Positions 1 through 8,880 are shown, counted from the first letter of the stretch. The stretch: 64,000 nucleotides of DNA from Terriglobia bacterium (GCA_951813285.1 OX638355.1:1674653-1738652), one strand, 5' to 3'. Translations and numbers: made by a program. Notes: generated by a model from the sequence alone, not told the origin.

Positions 1-1824
1 GACGGCGCGCTCCAGCAGCGATGCGCGGCGCTCGCCAACCAGGCTCGCATTCGCGTTCCAGGCCTGGATGACGATCTCTTCACAGCGCTCCAGCGCGCGG
101 TCAACATCAGGTTCTATTCGCAACGACGCCAGGTCCGACGGCCGAAGGTTGCGCTCCAAAAGGGTCCTCAACTGCCCAGGCGGTGCGCTCAGAACCACCT
201 GCACTCCCGCCGTGTTCGCCGATTGCAGGAACCTTGCCAGGACGGTCACCGCCGAGAAGTCGAAGCCGGAGACAGCCGCGAAGTCCAGCATCAGGCAGGT
301 GGGACGCGAGTCGCCGCTCAGGGATTTCCTGAGATGATCGGCCAGAGGGCAGACGCTACCGAAGAAGATATAGCCGCGTAGCCGGTAAGCCAGCACGCGC
401 TCGCCCTCCTCCAGCAGGATGGCGCGATCCGGGACGGGACGCGCCTTGGTGCTTCGGAGCTCGCGGGCCGTGAAGCGCGATTGGATCGGGTCCACCCGGC
501 TCAAGCGCACGGCGAAGAACACCAGGGCGGCCAGCATGCCGGAGCCCACGCCTTCGAACAGCCCGAAGACCGTGATGATGCCGACGATCAGCAGGATGAT
601 GCCGTACTCCGACCAGGGAAGCCGCTTCCGGCTTTTCACCAGCCCTTCGTCCAGCATGCCCACGCCGGCGAAGAAGAGCATGCCTCCCACCAGCGGTACC
701 GGGACCAGCTCCAGCATCCCATCGCCCAGAAACAGGGCGGTTGCGATGACGAGGGCGGCGACGACGCCGGTCAGGCGAGTGGCGGCCCCGAACAACTTGC
801 TGCGTAGCGACGCGGGCACGATCATGCTGGCGGCCGTGCCGCCGCCGAGGCCCGCAACCACGCTCGCCAGCCCCGTCGCCCTGAACTCGCGGTCCCAGTC
901 CAGATCCTGGTTGGCGGCCATTTCCAGTCCGGCGATGTTCATGATCACGACGGTCAGCGCCAGCAGCACCAGCGTCAGCAGGGATGGGAGCTGGATGCCT
1001 ATCGCGGTCCAGTCCACCTGGGCCAGGTCGGTCGGCCGGAAGGCCGGCCACAAGCTGCCATCCGAGGTGCTCTTCAGCAGGAGACCCGCCGCCCTGGCCT
1101 CGTCGCCGGAGATGTCGTGGACGGAGAGCATGAGATGGTATGCACCGACGGCAAGAACGACGCTGACGGGCAGGATGAGCGGATGGCGCCACCGCTTCAT
1201 CGCGAGATACAGGCCAATCCCGAAGGCCGCGCCCGGACCCCACCTCCAAAGCGCCGACGGTTCCACCAGCGCCGGAATGGCCCGCCAGTCCGTATCCGCC
1301 CCCATCAGGGACATGGCGGCCAGGCACACGGCTCCTCCGATTCCGGCCACGAAACCGCCTGCGACCGAGTAGGGGATGAATCGCACCAGATTGGCAAGCC
1401 GGTATCGCCCTATCAGGAGAAAGCACAAGCCGGTGGCGACGGCACCGATCATGAGCGCTCCCGCCGTGGTCACGAACAGCGCATCCCCTTCGGTGTCCAT
1501 GGTGGCGCCGATCTGCGCCATCACGATTACCAGCGCGGGAGACAGTCCCGATATCGCCCCGCGATAGCCGCCCGCCAGAGCGATGACCAGGCAGGCGGCG
1601 AAGTTTCCGAACAGAACCAGGCCGACGCCTTGGGAGGTATATGGAGCCAGCAGCCCGGAGAATATCAAGCTCCCGAAGGCGATCTGGGCGACCAGCAGCC
1701 CGAGGCCCGTGGTGAGGCCGGCCGACAGCGCCGGAATGGCCTTCGCCGACAGGATGTCCGTGCGAAGTTCCAAGGCCAGATTGCGTAGAGGGGAGGGCGC
1801 CGTCACGGTCTCATGCGAGAGCAT
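1..1824 (-). CDS. SulP/SLC26-family anion permease with STAS domain (partial, C-terminus off the window)
   Basis: Predicted inner-membrane anion transporter (sulfate, bicarbonate or similar; substrate not readable). ATG at 1824 opens a frame that runs off position 1 without a stop, giving 608 codons. Roughly residues 25-450 form many hydrophobic helices, e.g. AGGFVAGIGGAVCLAA and MLELVPVPLVGGMLFFAGVG. A cytoplasmic STAS domain follows at about 465-590, with the typical LDFAAVSGFDFSAV stretch. The STAS domain is complete yet the frame stays open, so a further domain is likely; relatives of this layout often carry a cyclic-nucleotide-binding domain there (inference). GGAA lies 7 bases before the ATG, and a TACAAT -10-like hexamer sits at 1868-1873 without a convincing -35. 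Neighbour: tRNA-Arg upstream on the same strand. Confidence 0.85.
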   Translation of the reverse strand, partial: MLSHETVTAPSPLRNLALELRTDILSAKAIPALSAGLTTGLGLLVAQIAFGSLIFSGLLAPYTSQGVGLVLFGNFAACLVIALAGGYRGAISGLSPALVIVMAQIGATMDTEGDALFVTTAGALMIGAVATGLCFLLIGRYRLANLVRFIPYSVAGGFVAGIGGAVCLAAMSLMGADTDWRAIPALVEPSALWRWGPGAAFGIGLYLAMKRWRHPLILPVSVVLAVGAYHLMLSVHDISGDEARAAGLLLKSTSDGSLWPAFRPTDLAQVDWTAIGIQLPSLLTLVLLALTVVIMNIAGLEMAANQDLDWDREFRATGLASVVAGLGGGTAASMIVPASLRSKLFGAATRLTGVVAALVIATALFLGDGMLELVPVPLVGGMLFFAGVGMLDEGLVKSRKRLPWSEYGIILLIVGIITVFGLFEGVGSGMLAALVFFAVRLSRVDPIQSRFTARELRSTKARPVPDRAILLEEGERVLAYRLRGYIFFGSVCPLADHLRKSLSGDSRPTCLMLDFAAVSGFDFSAVTVLARFLQSANTAGVQVVLSAPPGQLRTLLERNLRPSDLASLRIEPDVDRALERCEEIVIQAWNANASLVGERRASLLERAV

Positions 1825-1972
1825 TTCGCGTTTCCAATTCAAGCAACGGTCCGGTCCGTGTGTCGGAATTGTAAGCTTTCGGACGAAAATCTCGCCGACT
1901 TTCGTGAGCCATGAGGAGTCATTTCCTCATATTGAGTTAATGGAAATGCTTGAACTGAATTCGATGTGTTGG

Positions 1973-2049
1973 TGGTAGGCCTGGAGGGATTCGAACCCCC
2001 GACCTTCGGTTTAGGAAACCGCTGCTCTATCCTGCTGAGCTACAGGCCC
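1973..2049 (-). tRNA. tRNA-Arg(CCT)
   Basis: 77-nt cloverleaf read on the minus strand. Acceptor GGGCCTG pairs with CAGGCCT (one G-U at 1:72), then discriminator A and an encoded CCA at 1975-1973. D stem GCTC/GAGC, anticodon loop TTCCTAA giving CCT, T-arm GGGGG-TTCGAAT-CCCTC (one G-U pair). The outermost anticodon-stem pair (27:43) is a G-A mismatch. Reads the rare AGG arginine codon. Confidence 0.95.
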
Positions 2050-2245
2050 GCTTTCGGATGGATTCGCCGGCTTGAAAGATTCTCAGATTCCCGCCGGTCG
2101 GAGGGATCTTACCGAGCGCTTCGATGGCTTGGCAAGCGGTTTCAGGAGCGCCGCCCGGCAGGGCGGGGGCGGGAGTTGCCTGAAACAACGCCCTGAGCTT
2201 GGTGGCTGGAGACCGGTTCAAAGTCAAGCACGGGTAGATCTTGAT

Positions 2246-2400
2246 TCACATCGATGCACAGGGTTTTTTCTAAAGACTGCTGGCTTGCAGTCCTGGACAT
2301 CCGCAAATGCGCACTCGATCATTGAGCGAGTCTGCTTCCCGTGCGGCGGCCTCTCGTTGTGTTAATCCTGTGCATCCTGTGCATCCATGTTCAATAATCC
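2246..2400. repeat. ACAGGAT-type 9-base repeat element with inverted arms
   Basis: The right arm at 2361-2400 contains two consecutive 9-base units of the form TCCTGTGCA followed by TCCATGTTCAAT. The left arm near 2246-2268 holds the inverted counterpart (TTGATTCACATCGATGCACAGGG). It lies in the 2050-2509 spacer between tRNA-Arg and the amidohydrolase gene. Apart from this element and the fragment at 2455-2502, I see nothing in that spacer. Related copies are listed near 8621, 21921, 23846, 32012 and 48348. Confidence 0.6.
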
Positions 2401-2454
2401 GGAATTCTGAATCAACCTGGCAGGGTCCTTGTTCCCGACAGGCCGGGAAGATTT

Positions 2455-2502
2455 GTTGTTTCACCCTCGTTTGATCCGCACGGCAGGACGGGGCCCGGCT
2501 AA
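2455..2502 (+). repeat. Fragment of the dispersed ~150-bp repeat (family B), degenerate
   Basis: TTGTTTCACCCTCGTTTGATC followed by a GC-rich tail ending GGGGCCCGGCTA. This matches the right end of the longer copies at 40063-40241 and (inverted) 11341-11492. Several substitutions; the left two thirds of the element are absent. It ends just before the amidohydrolase stop codon at 2510. Confidence 0.5.
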
Positions 2503-2509
2503 CCACCGG

Positions 2510-3220
2510 TCACTGACCACTGGACGCTGTCTGAAAGACCTCCGCGCAGAACAATTGGAGGGCCTTGAGGACCCCCCGCCGCTTTGCCTGGTTGGAGGCA
2601 AAGGGCGCCCGGCAGATTTCCAACTGGATCCAGGGCATCTCCGCGGCATGGGATCGTGTGACGAACCCTCCCTTGAAGGGGTGGTTGAGCTGCACCGGCC
2701 CGTCCCAGACCTCCCGGAAGCACCGTTGCAGCACTTCGATCCAGGGTTGCGGGCAGGTTCCCTCCCCGTTGCTCAAGCACACCCACGGGCGTTCCAGACC
2801 GGGTCCGGGACCGATGGGCGGTCCCTTGGCCAGCATGGTGTGACAGTCGATGCCGCACCTCACGGGCGGGCGGGCCAGCCGGGTCAGATCCCGGTGATAG
2901 GGACGGTAGTACCGGCTCAGGAGCGCATCCACCACCTCCGGGGGTGGAAACCTCCCATAGACGGGCGCCTCCAGGCAGGTATGGGTCTTGACGACGCCAT
3001 CGGGTCTCCGGTCGCCCGGATCCCGATTGAGATCCACGATACAGCGGGCAATCCCGGTGGTGCGGTAGGCGGTCACCTCGGGCGCGAGGTCGTAAATTTC
3101 GGCGGCGCCTTCGTCGCTGTCCTCCAGAATCCGGCGAGGGTTCAAGAAGCAATAGGGGGCTGCTTCGGGAGGCACCTGCAACCCGGCATGGGGGACGGAG
3201 AGGAGCAGGGGCAGCTTCAT
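2510..3220 (-). CDS. N-formylglutamate amidohydrolase family protein
   Basis: 236-residue cytosolic hydrolase of the N-formylglutamate amidohydrolase family, which removes the formyl group of formylglutamate in histidine-degradation variants; members also act on related N-acyl substrates. Family signatures are visible: LLLSVPHAGL near the start, DLNRDPGD at about 80, GIDCHTML at about 135 and LEICRAPF near the end. These carry the presumed metal-binding His, Asp and Glu residues. I chose the ATG at 3220 because it overlaps the stop of the upstream transpeptidase as ATGA and begins directly at the conserved PHAG block; an open extension to 3307 has no family similarity. No hut genes are nearby, so a role with the adjacent glutamyl-processing enzymes is inferred rather than histidine breakdown. 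Confidence 0.85.
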   Translation of the reverse strand: MKLPLLLSVPHAGLQVPPEAAPYCFLNPRRILEDSDEGAAEIYDLAPEVTAYRTTGIARCIVDLNRDPGDRRPDGVVKTHTCLEAPVYGRFPPPEVVDALLSRYYRPYHRDLTRLARPPVRCGIDCHTMLAKGPPIGPGPGLERPWVCLSNGEGTCPQPWIEVLQRCFREVWDGPVQLNHPFKGGFVTRSHAAEMPWIQLEICRAPFASNQAKRRGVLKALQLFCAEVFQTASSGQ

Positions 3221-4881
3221 GACTTTGGTCCGCCGGCTGAGCCGTCTCGTCTGGGATCCGCTACCCCGATGAACTCTCCCCGCTCCCGGAGCACCAGTTG
3301 CACACACCCCAGGTAGAAGGAATAAGGTTCCCGGACATTCACCTGGAAGCCGTGGCGGCTGAGTATATCGGGGATGTCATTGCGCATTCGGGAGGCTTCC
3401 AGGGACACCACTCCGTCCAGCGAACAATAGAGGCGCGGCGCATCCACCGCCGCCAGGGGTGTCAGATAACCCAGGCGGACCAGCACCTGGAAGATGGAGG
3501 GCGTGATGCGTTCACTGCCGGGGGACCCGATAGCCAGCCAGGGGCGCTTGCCTCGGAACACCAGCGTAGGGGCGACACTGGCCCAGGGCGCGGCATTGGG
3601 GCGCATGTAGTAGGGGTGAGAAATATCGTCATATTCGAAGGCGCTCATGTAGTTGTTGTATAAAAACCCCAGTTCCGGAGTTGCCGAGCAGGCTCCGTAG
3701 ACCCGTTCGATGGATTGCGTCAGCGCGACCGCGCTCCCCTCCGGATCCATCGCAGACAGATGGGTGGTTTCGCCACGGGCGGAAAATCGTTTCCGGATCT
3801 GCCGCGCCACCAGCTTCCCGTAGTCGGTGCTGAGCATCCGAGTTCCCGACACCTGGCTGTAGAAGTTGGCATCGAAGGGGCGGTCCTGCCGGTCCAGGAA
3901 GGCCCGCCGTATGGTTTCGGCCAGGTAGAGGGCGCCTCGCGGGGTTTCCAGGTCGGTGAACTCCTGGGGAAATTGCTGGTAGACGTTGAGCATCTCGATC
4001 AAGGTCCGGCCCGCGCCGGGCGGGGGCATGGTAAAGACGCGGTGTCCTCGAAAGCGGCCGGTCACCGGACGCCGCTCGATGGGGACCGGGATCTGTGCCA
4101 GATCGTCCCTTCGGATCAACCCCTGGTTTCGGACCATGTCCTCTTCGATGAGCCGTCCGATTTCACCCGTGTAGAACTCCTCGACTCCCTGCCGCGCCAG
4201 ACGTTGCAAGGTCTTGGCCAGGGTGGGTTGGCGAAACACCGCTCCGGGGCGGTAGGGGAGACTGCCTTCTCTCAGAAAGAAGGGGGCAGCCGTGCCCAGG
4301 CGCAGAAACTTGCGTTCCCTCCGGGTGAGCTGATACTGGAGCAGGCTTACCTGGTAACCCTCTTCGGCCAGCCTGCAGGCGGGCTCCAGCACCTGACAGA
4401 GGCTGAGTTTCCCGTAGTGTTGCAGGGCGTAGTTCAAGGTGGCCGGCGTACTAGGTACGGTGACGGCCCGGTAGCCGCGTCGGCGTTCGATCCGGAGATC
4501 CCGGAAGACTTCCCTGTTGGCGCGGTTGGGAGCGCGGGAGGAGCCGTCCAGGGCCATGGTGCTTCCTGACGGAGCATGGTGGATGAGCATCATGGTTTGT
4601 CCCCCCAGGCCCGAGGCGGCCGGTTCGCACACCCCCAGGGCGAAGGCTGCAGCCACCGCGGCATCGACGGCGTTGCCGCCGGCTTCCAGCATGGCAACGC
4701 CGGCAGCCGTCGCCTCGTAGTGAGCGGTTGAGACCATGCCGCTCCTGGAGACCGCCAAGCGTTGAGCGCTGTGGCTGGGCAGCCTGGTGAAATTGGTCAG
4801 GTCCGTTTCGGGGTCTGGTTGCAGGTCGGCCGGGGAGGCGCGGCGTCGCCGGACCTTGGTCTGGGCGAGTTCAGGCTTCAA
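3217..4881 (-). CDS. Gamma-glutamyltranspeptidase family protein
   Basis: Ntn-hydrolase that cleaves gamma-glutamyl amide bonds (glutathione and similar) and either hydrolyses the glutamyl group or transfers it to an acceptor. The protein of 554 residues shows the N-terminal block MVSTAHYEATAAGVAML, GGNAVDAAVAAAFAL, GLGGQTMMLIH, and the autoprocessing site ETTHLSAMD, where Thr372 (first Thr of TTH) is the expected nucleophile and new N-terminus of the small subunit. The start is TTG at 4881: GGAGGA lies 9 bases upstream and the TTG overlaps the previous stop by 4 bases. About 48 residues precede the conserved core and contain no signal peptide, so the enzyme may be cytosolic, unlike most periplasmic relatives. 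Translationally coupled to both neighbours. Confidence 0.9.
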   Translation of the reverse strand: MKPELAQTKVRRRRASPADLQPDPETDLTNFTRLPSHSAQRLAVSRSGMVSTAHYEATAAGVAMLEAGGNAVDAAVAAAFALGVCEPAASGLGGQTMMLIHHAPSGSTMALDGSSRAPNRANREVFRDLRIERRRGYRAVTVPSTPATLNYALQHYGKLSLCQVLEPACRLAEEGYQVSLLQYQLTRRERKFLRLGTAAPFFLREGSLPYRPGAVFRQPTLAKTLQRLARQGVEEFYTGEIGRLIEEDMVRNQGLIRRDDLAQIPVPIERRPVTGRFRGHRVFTMPPPGAGRTLIEMLNVYQQFPQEFTDLETPRGALYLAETIRRAFLDRQDRPFDANFYSQVSGTRMLSTDYGKLVARQIRKRFSARGETTHLSAMDPEGSAVALTQSIERVYGACSATPELGFLYNNYMSAFEYDDISHPYYMRPNAAPWASVAPTLVFRGKRPWLAIGSPGSERITPSIFQVLVRLGYLTPLAAVDAPRLYCSLDGVVSLEASRMRNDIPDILSRHGFQVNVREPYSFYLGCVQLVLRERGEFIGVADPRRDGSAGGPKS

Positions 4882-7040
4882 GAGACTTGATCCTCCGGTT
4901 CGGTGGCCAGGAGTTCTGCCAGTATCAGTGTCCGCTGGATCAGGCTGATGCGCTGGATGGACTCCTGAGGGGTTCCCCGATCACGAGCCACCGGACTGAC
5001 GCCGCAAAGGCAGGCCACCTTGGGCGGGACCAGGCCGGCCACCGAGGCCCAGCTCGAGCTGTCTCTGTTCAGGACCGCTTTCTGACGGACGGCAATCTCG
5101 GCGATAGTCTTCAGAAACCGACTGTTGATGGGCCTTTCCCTTAAGGGGGGACGATCGGATTCCACGGCCAGTTCCCACTTCGGACCTCCGCGGCCCAGGA
5201 TGGACCGCATGCTGGATTCGACCTGGTCGGCCACCTTGGGATCGGGATAGGTCATGAGCAGATAGGCGGTCACCCGGTGGGGCAGGCGCATCGGGTGCCG
5301 CTCGGTCCGCATGTCCAGAGCCGAAAGAGACACCCGATCCTTGGCCGAGTTGAGTTGGGAAAGCGCCTCCAGCTTTTGACAGGTCCAGCGCAGGGCGGCC
5401 CGGTCCTGGACGCCACGACCTGGAAAGGGGCCCTCCCCGACGACTCGAAAGCGGAACTTTCGGTTCCCCCTGCGACGCACGATGACACCGTCGCCGCGTG
5501 TCCCCGGCCGCAACACGATGACCCGTTTGGCCCGGGCCGCGGCCGCCTGGATCTTTTCCCGGCTCACCTGGGCGTCCCGGCCCTCGTCCGTGTAGAGGCA
5601 AATACCCAGAGGCAGGCGGCGCAGGCGTCGAATGCTGCGCAAGGACCGCAGGACATACTCCAACATGACCAGGGGAGCCCGAGAGGTGCCGATGCCCTCT
5701 CCATGGAGCCACTCCGGTTCGCGGCGAAAGGGTTGGTGGGGAGTTCTCTGGTCCATGGGGACGTCCGCATGCGCCACCAGCAAGAGGCCGCCCTCCAACC
5801 CCCGGGCCGTCTCCCAGGTAAACACCTCCGGGTCATCCGAAAGTTCGGGCACCCGCTTCAAATTCATGCTGTCGAAGATCTGGCCGACTTTCCGCGTGGC
5901 TTGCTGAATCCCGATGGGATCGCCGGTGCGGCTGGATAGCTCCACCCATTCTCGCAGGTCCCTTTCGATTTGGGCACGGCGTTGTGTGATGTAGGAGAGG
6001 ACGTGGGACCTGGGGTCGGCGGATTTCTTGTCCAGCAGCGGGGGTGAGGGCGTGCCGAAGTAGCGGGCGCTGGCGACCTCGACCAGACGGTTGACAAAGC
6101 CCCCGAAGTCCAGTCCGACCTGGGCGGCTCCCACCAGGTAGGACCCGTGTTCACCCAGGCTGGGCAGGCTGTTGACCTCCAGCACGTAAAGGCGTCCCTC
6201 CCGGTCCAGCCGCATGTCGACACGGGCGCAATCGTAGATGCCCAGGCATTCGAAGGACTTCTTGGCAATCTCTGCCGCCTTGGCGGTCAACGCCTCGCCG
6301 ATGGGCGCAGGGCAGGCGTGCGAGATGGTTCTGCCGCTCCTTCCGGTCTTGTCCTCGTAGGTGTAGATGGAGGGGGCTCCTTCTCCGAAGACAAGCTCTA
6401 CGGGCGGGAAGGCCTCGGGCGGGTTGTTGCCCAGCAGGCCGACGTTGACTTCTCTGCCCTCGATGAACTGCTCGGCAAGCACGGCCTGGTGGAATTCCTC
6501 GAAGATCACTCTGGCTGCTTCGCGCAGCTCATCCTCGTTCTGGACGACCTTGAGGCCAAAGGAGACCGCCTCGTTCTTGGGCTTGACGATCATGGGGTAG
6601 CGCAGGTCGGGAGGCAGCGGCATATCCGGAGTCTGAAGGACCGCAAAATCGGGTGTCGGCACATCGTTTTGACGCAGGATCATCTTTGTGACCACCTTGT
6701 CCAGAGCCAGCGAATGCCCCAGCGGACCCGAGGCCACGTAAGGGATGCCCACCATTTCCAGAATGCTGGGAATGTGGGTGTATCGGGCCTGCCCCTGCAG
6801 GCCGTAAGAGATGTTGAACACCATCCCGGGCCGCTCGCCGTGAACCACGCGGGGCATGAAATCTTCCAGGCGGTCGATCAGATCCTTGTCCCCTTCCAGG
6901 GCGACCACCTCGTGGCCCCCTTTGCGCAGGGCGTCGGTGAGCCGCCGGATGGTCTTCATGCCGATCTTCTCGCGGTTGGGCATGCCGAACAGGTTGATGA
7001 CGCTCTTGCTGTCCCGATTGTAGACGACGGCGATTCTCAT
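4878..7040 (-). CDS. Fusion protein: D-Ala-D-Ala ligase-like ATP-grasp domain plus M20-peptidase-like domain
   Basis: 720 residues in two parts. Residues 1-330 look like a D-alanine-D-alanine ligase-type ATP-grasp enzyme: LDKVVTKMIL, YPMIVKPKNEAVSFGLKVV, LAEQFIEGREVNVGLLG and the metal/ATP block RLYVLEVNSLPSLGEHGSY. Such enzymes join an amino acid or small carboxylate to an amine with ATP. Residues about 365-715 follow an M20/M28-type zinc peptidase layout (LLLVAHADVPMD, GEGIGTSRAPLV, LYTDEGRDA, GTPQESIQRISLIQ). Several metal ligands of active M20 enzymes appear replaced: no Asp in GIGTSRAP, one acid in TDEG, no His before TPQESI. The C-terminal half may therefore bind rather than cut peptides. 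Start ATG at 7040 has GGGAG 7 bases upstream, inside a small CTCCC/GGGAG hairpin. Overlaps the transpeptidase gene by 4 bases. Substrate unknown. Confidence 0.75.
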   Translation of the reverse strand: MRIAVVYNRDSKSVINLFGMPNREKIGMKTIRRLTDALRKGGHEVVALEGDKDLIDRLEDFMPRVVHGERPGMVFNISYGLQGQARYTHIPSILEMVGIPYVASGPLGHSLALDKVVTKMILRQNDVPTPDFAVLQTPDMPLPPDLRYPMIVKPKNEAVSFGLKVVQNEDELREAARVIFEEFHQAVLAEQFIEGREVNVGLLGNNPPEAFPPVELVFGEGAPSIYTYEDKTGRSGRTISHACPAPIGEALTAKAAEIAKKSFECLGIYDCARVDMRLDREGRLYVLEVNSLPSLGEHGSYLVGAAQVGLDFGGFVNRLVEVASARYFGTPSPPLLDKKSADPRSHVLSYITQRRAQIERDLREWVELSSRTGDPIGIQQATRKVGQIFDSMNLKRVPELSDDPEVFTWETARGLEGGLLLVAHADVPMDQRTPHQPFRREPEWLHGEGIGTSRAPLVMLEYVLRSLRSIRRLRRLPLGICLYTDEGRDAQVSREKIQAAAARAKRVIVLRPGTRGDGVIVRRRGNRKFRFRVVGEGPFPGRGVQDRAALRWTCQKLEALSQLNSAKDRVSLSALDMRTERHPMRLPHRVTAYLLMTYPDPKVADQVESSMRSILGRGGPKWELAVESDRPPLRERPINSRFLKTIAEIAVRQKAVLNRDSSSWASVAGLVPPKVACLCGVSPVARDRGTPQESIQRISLIQRTLILAELLATEPEDQVS

Positions 7041-7237
7041 GGTTGCACTCCCGGATCAGGGAGCCGGTCAGGACCGATTCACCCCTTCGACACTTGTGGT
7101 TGACCTTGCATCTCCACCTGACGATCGAGCTCGAACAGCAGGGTCCCAAGCCACGGATCCCTTGCCGGGTGTGGTCCATCAGGCCCTGAGAGCCTCTTCA
7201 ATGCCAGTATGCGGGACGTTGCCTGAGCAGCCGCTAC

Positions 7238-8542
7238 TTACCCGGACCGCGCCGCCCCCGCGAGCGGGTTGCAGGCCTGCATGTGGCTGTCGTCCAGGTT
7301 TCCCTCCGCGCTGAATGGAAGGGGGCGCGGGTCGGTGAGAATGGCGAGGTCCTCGCGGCCGCGGGCTTCCTCCAGGTAGGCGGCCGAACATTCGACCTCG
7401 GCCAGGGACATGGTGTTGCGAATCCAGAGCAGCCTGGCGTCGGGCGGCTCGGTGAGACCGATCTGGGACAGCATCACCTGGAGCATTTCGCGGTCGCTGG
7501 GGTAGTCCAGGGGAATCATGGCCTCCATGGCGAACCCTCCGGTCAAGGCATTGACCCGGGTCATGCCGACATCCATCTTTTCCAGGGCCCGGCGGCGGCA
7601 GAACTCCACCGTCCCGATGCCGACGGCGCTGCCGTGAGTCAGGGCGCTCAGGTCCCGGATCGCGATTATCCGAATCTTGGGGGCCTCGTGCTCCGCCGGG
7701 CTGTGCCACAGGTGCTTGCGGCCGACCACGTTCAGGTCCAGCCCTGAACCGCTGATGTTCTTGCCGATCTCGTCCACCAGCAGGACATCCGCTGCCTGGA
7801 AGGGAAGACGGGGCATCCAGCGCCTGGCCTCTCGCAGCAGGGCCTTCTCTCCTTCGAGCAGAGCCTCGGGCCGGAGCGCCCGGATCCTGGCGGTTCGCCC
7901 GTAGCTGTTCTCCACCACGGCCAGCCCGGCCAGAATGGAGCATTTCGAGAGGACCTCCCGGGCCACGCTGTTGACGATTTGTCCGAAGCTGTAGTCCTTG
8001 ATGGCCCGATGATAGATTCGGGCTCCGTCGTGCTTGCCCAGCCCGATCAGCATCATCTTCATGAGGCCGCTCTCGACCTCTCCCGTGAATAGCGTATGGG
8101 GCTTCACCCGATTGCAGACCACCACGTGGTCAGCCTGGTAGGCCTGTTTGTCGAAATGGACCGGGAAGCCTTCGGAGGCCCGGCAAACGACCACGGTATC
8201 CATGCTGGATCGGATGGGGCAGCCGCAGAAGTCCTCGGTGATTCCGTAGGACTCGAGGATGTTGAGCTGTCCCTGTGCGGTCCCACCGCCGTGGCTTCCC
8301 ATGGCCGGAACGATGAAGGGATGGGCGCCCAGTCGCCGGAAGTGGCGCACGGCGGCCTGGAGGATCCGGCCGATGTTGGCGATCCCCCGACTTCCGGCGG
8401 TGATGGCCACCGTCTGGCCGGGCCTGACCTTCTCCCTCAGGGAAAGACCTGCGAGTTCGGACTCGACCGCGATGGCGGCTTCAGGAAGCTCAGGACCCTC
8501 GAAGTGCTGCCGGACGCGGAATGTCCGCGGGAATTCAACCAT
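7238..8542 (-). CDS. LarA-like (lactate racemase N-terminal/DUF2088) family protein
   Basis: 434-residue homologue of nickel-pincer-dependent lactate racemase. Family blocks seen: TVAITAGSRGIANIGRIL (about 44-61), VPAMGSHGGGTAQGQ (about 78-92), VVVCNRVKPHTLFTGEVESG and MMLIGLGKHDGA, with the His and Lys residues that hold the nickel-pincer nucleotide in characterised members. Substrate need not be lactate; distant homologues racemise or epimerise other 2-hydroxy acids (family knowledge). No larB, larC or larE cofactor genes are in the window. Start at ATG 8542, with AGGAGG 11 bases upstream. The frame stays open to 8959, but that extension translates the ACAGGAT repeat (LFILLILLIHVS) and is not credible. 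The 197-bp gap to the ATP-grasp gene shows nothing notable. Confidence 0.75.
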   Translation of the reverse strand: MVEFPRTFRVRQHFEGPELPEAAIAVESELAGLSLREKVRPGQTVAITAGSRGIANIGRILQAAVRHFRRLGAHPFIVPAMGSHGGGTAQGQLNILESYGITEDFCGCPIRSSMDTVVVCRASEGFPVHFDKQAYQADHVVVCNRVKPHTLFTGEVESGLMKMMLIGLGKHDGARIYHRAIKDYSFGQIVNSVAREVLSKCSILAGLAVVENSYGRTARIRALRPEALLEGEKALLREARRWMPRLPFQAADVLLVDEIGKNISGSGLDLNVVGRKHLWHSPAEHEAPKIRIIAIRDLSALTHGSAVGIGTVEFCRRRALEKMDVGMTRVNALTGGFAMEAMIPLDYPSDREMLQVMLSQIGLTEPPDARLLWIRNTMSLAEVECSAAYLEEARGREDLAILTDPRPLPFSAEGNLDDSHMQACNPLAGAARSG

Positions 8543-8620
8543 CTCGTCGAACGCCTCCTGCTGTTGCGTTGTCAAAGTGACTTCGCTCGTGCCGCAACGG
8601 CTGGTGTCAATAAGGATAGA

Positions 8621-8748
8621 AACATGGATTAACAGGATCAACAGGATAAACAGGAAGAGGGGTGGCTCACCCGAATCAATAGGAGTGCACGGAATTACCG
8701 GACGCCGGGCTCTCAAAGACAATCCTGTAAATCCTGTGCATCCATGTA
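8621..8748. repeat. ACAGGAT-type 9-base arrays, inverted pair
   Basis: Left arm 8621-8656: AACATGGATT, then three 9-base units (AACAGGATC, AACAGGATA, AACAGGAAG). Right arm 8721-8748: AATCCTGTAAATCCTGTG, then CATCCATGT. The arms are inverted copies around about 60 bp, so the transcript could fold into a hairpin. Sits just upstream of the LarA-like gene, in the 877-bp spacer 8543-9419 that separates divergent genes. Confidence 0.65.
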
Positions 8749-8775
8749 GATGATCTTTGTAGGTCAGGTCGGTGT

Positions 8776-8872
8776 TTGCCCCCTCCGGCTCGACCGCGGG
8801 CTCCGCCCTTTGGTAGTCACTCTCGGGGCGCCGCGCTTGCCCCCCTCCGGATCGACTGCGGGCGGAGCCCTT
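8776..8872. repeat. Two GC-rich direct repeats of about 35 bp
   Basis: TTGCCCCCTCCGGCTCGACC at 8776 onward recurs as TTGCCCCCCTCCGGATCGAC at 8837 onward, each followed by GCGGG and a CTCCGCCC- or CGGAGCCC-type end. The spacing is about 61 bases. No coding potential is apparent. Confidence 0.45.
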
Positions 8873-8880
8873 GTCTCTCC

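Noticed and set aside
356..1426. Long minus-strand frame rich in Arg, Gly and His
   Set aside because: It is an off-frame shadow of the SulP gene, which has clear membrane helices and a STAS domain in the correct frame.
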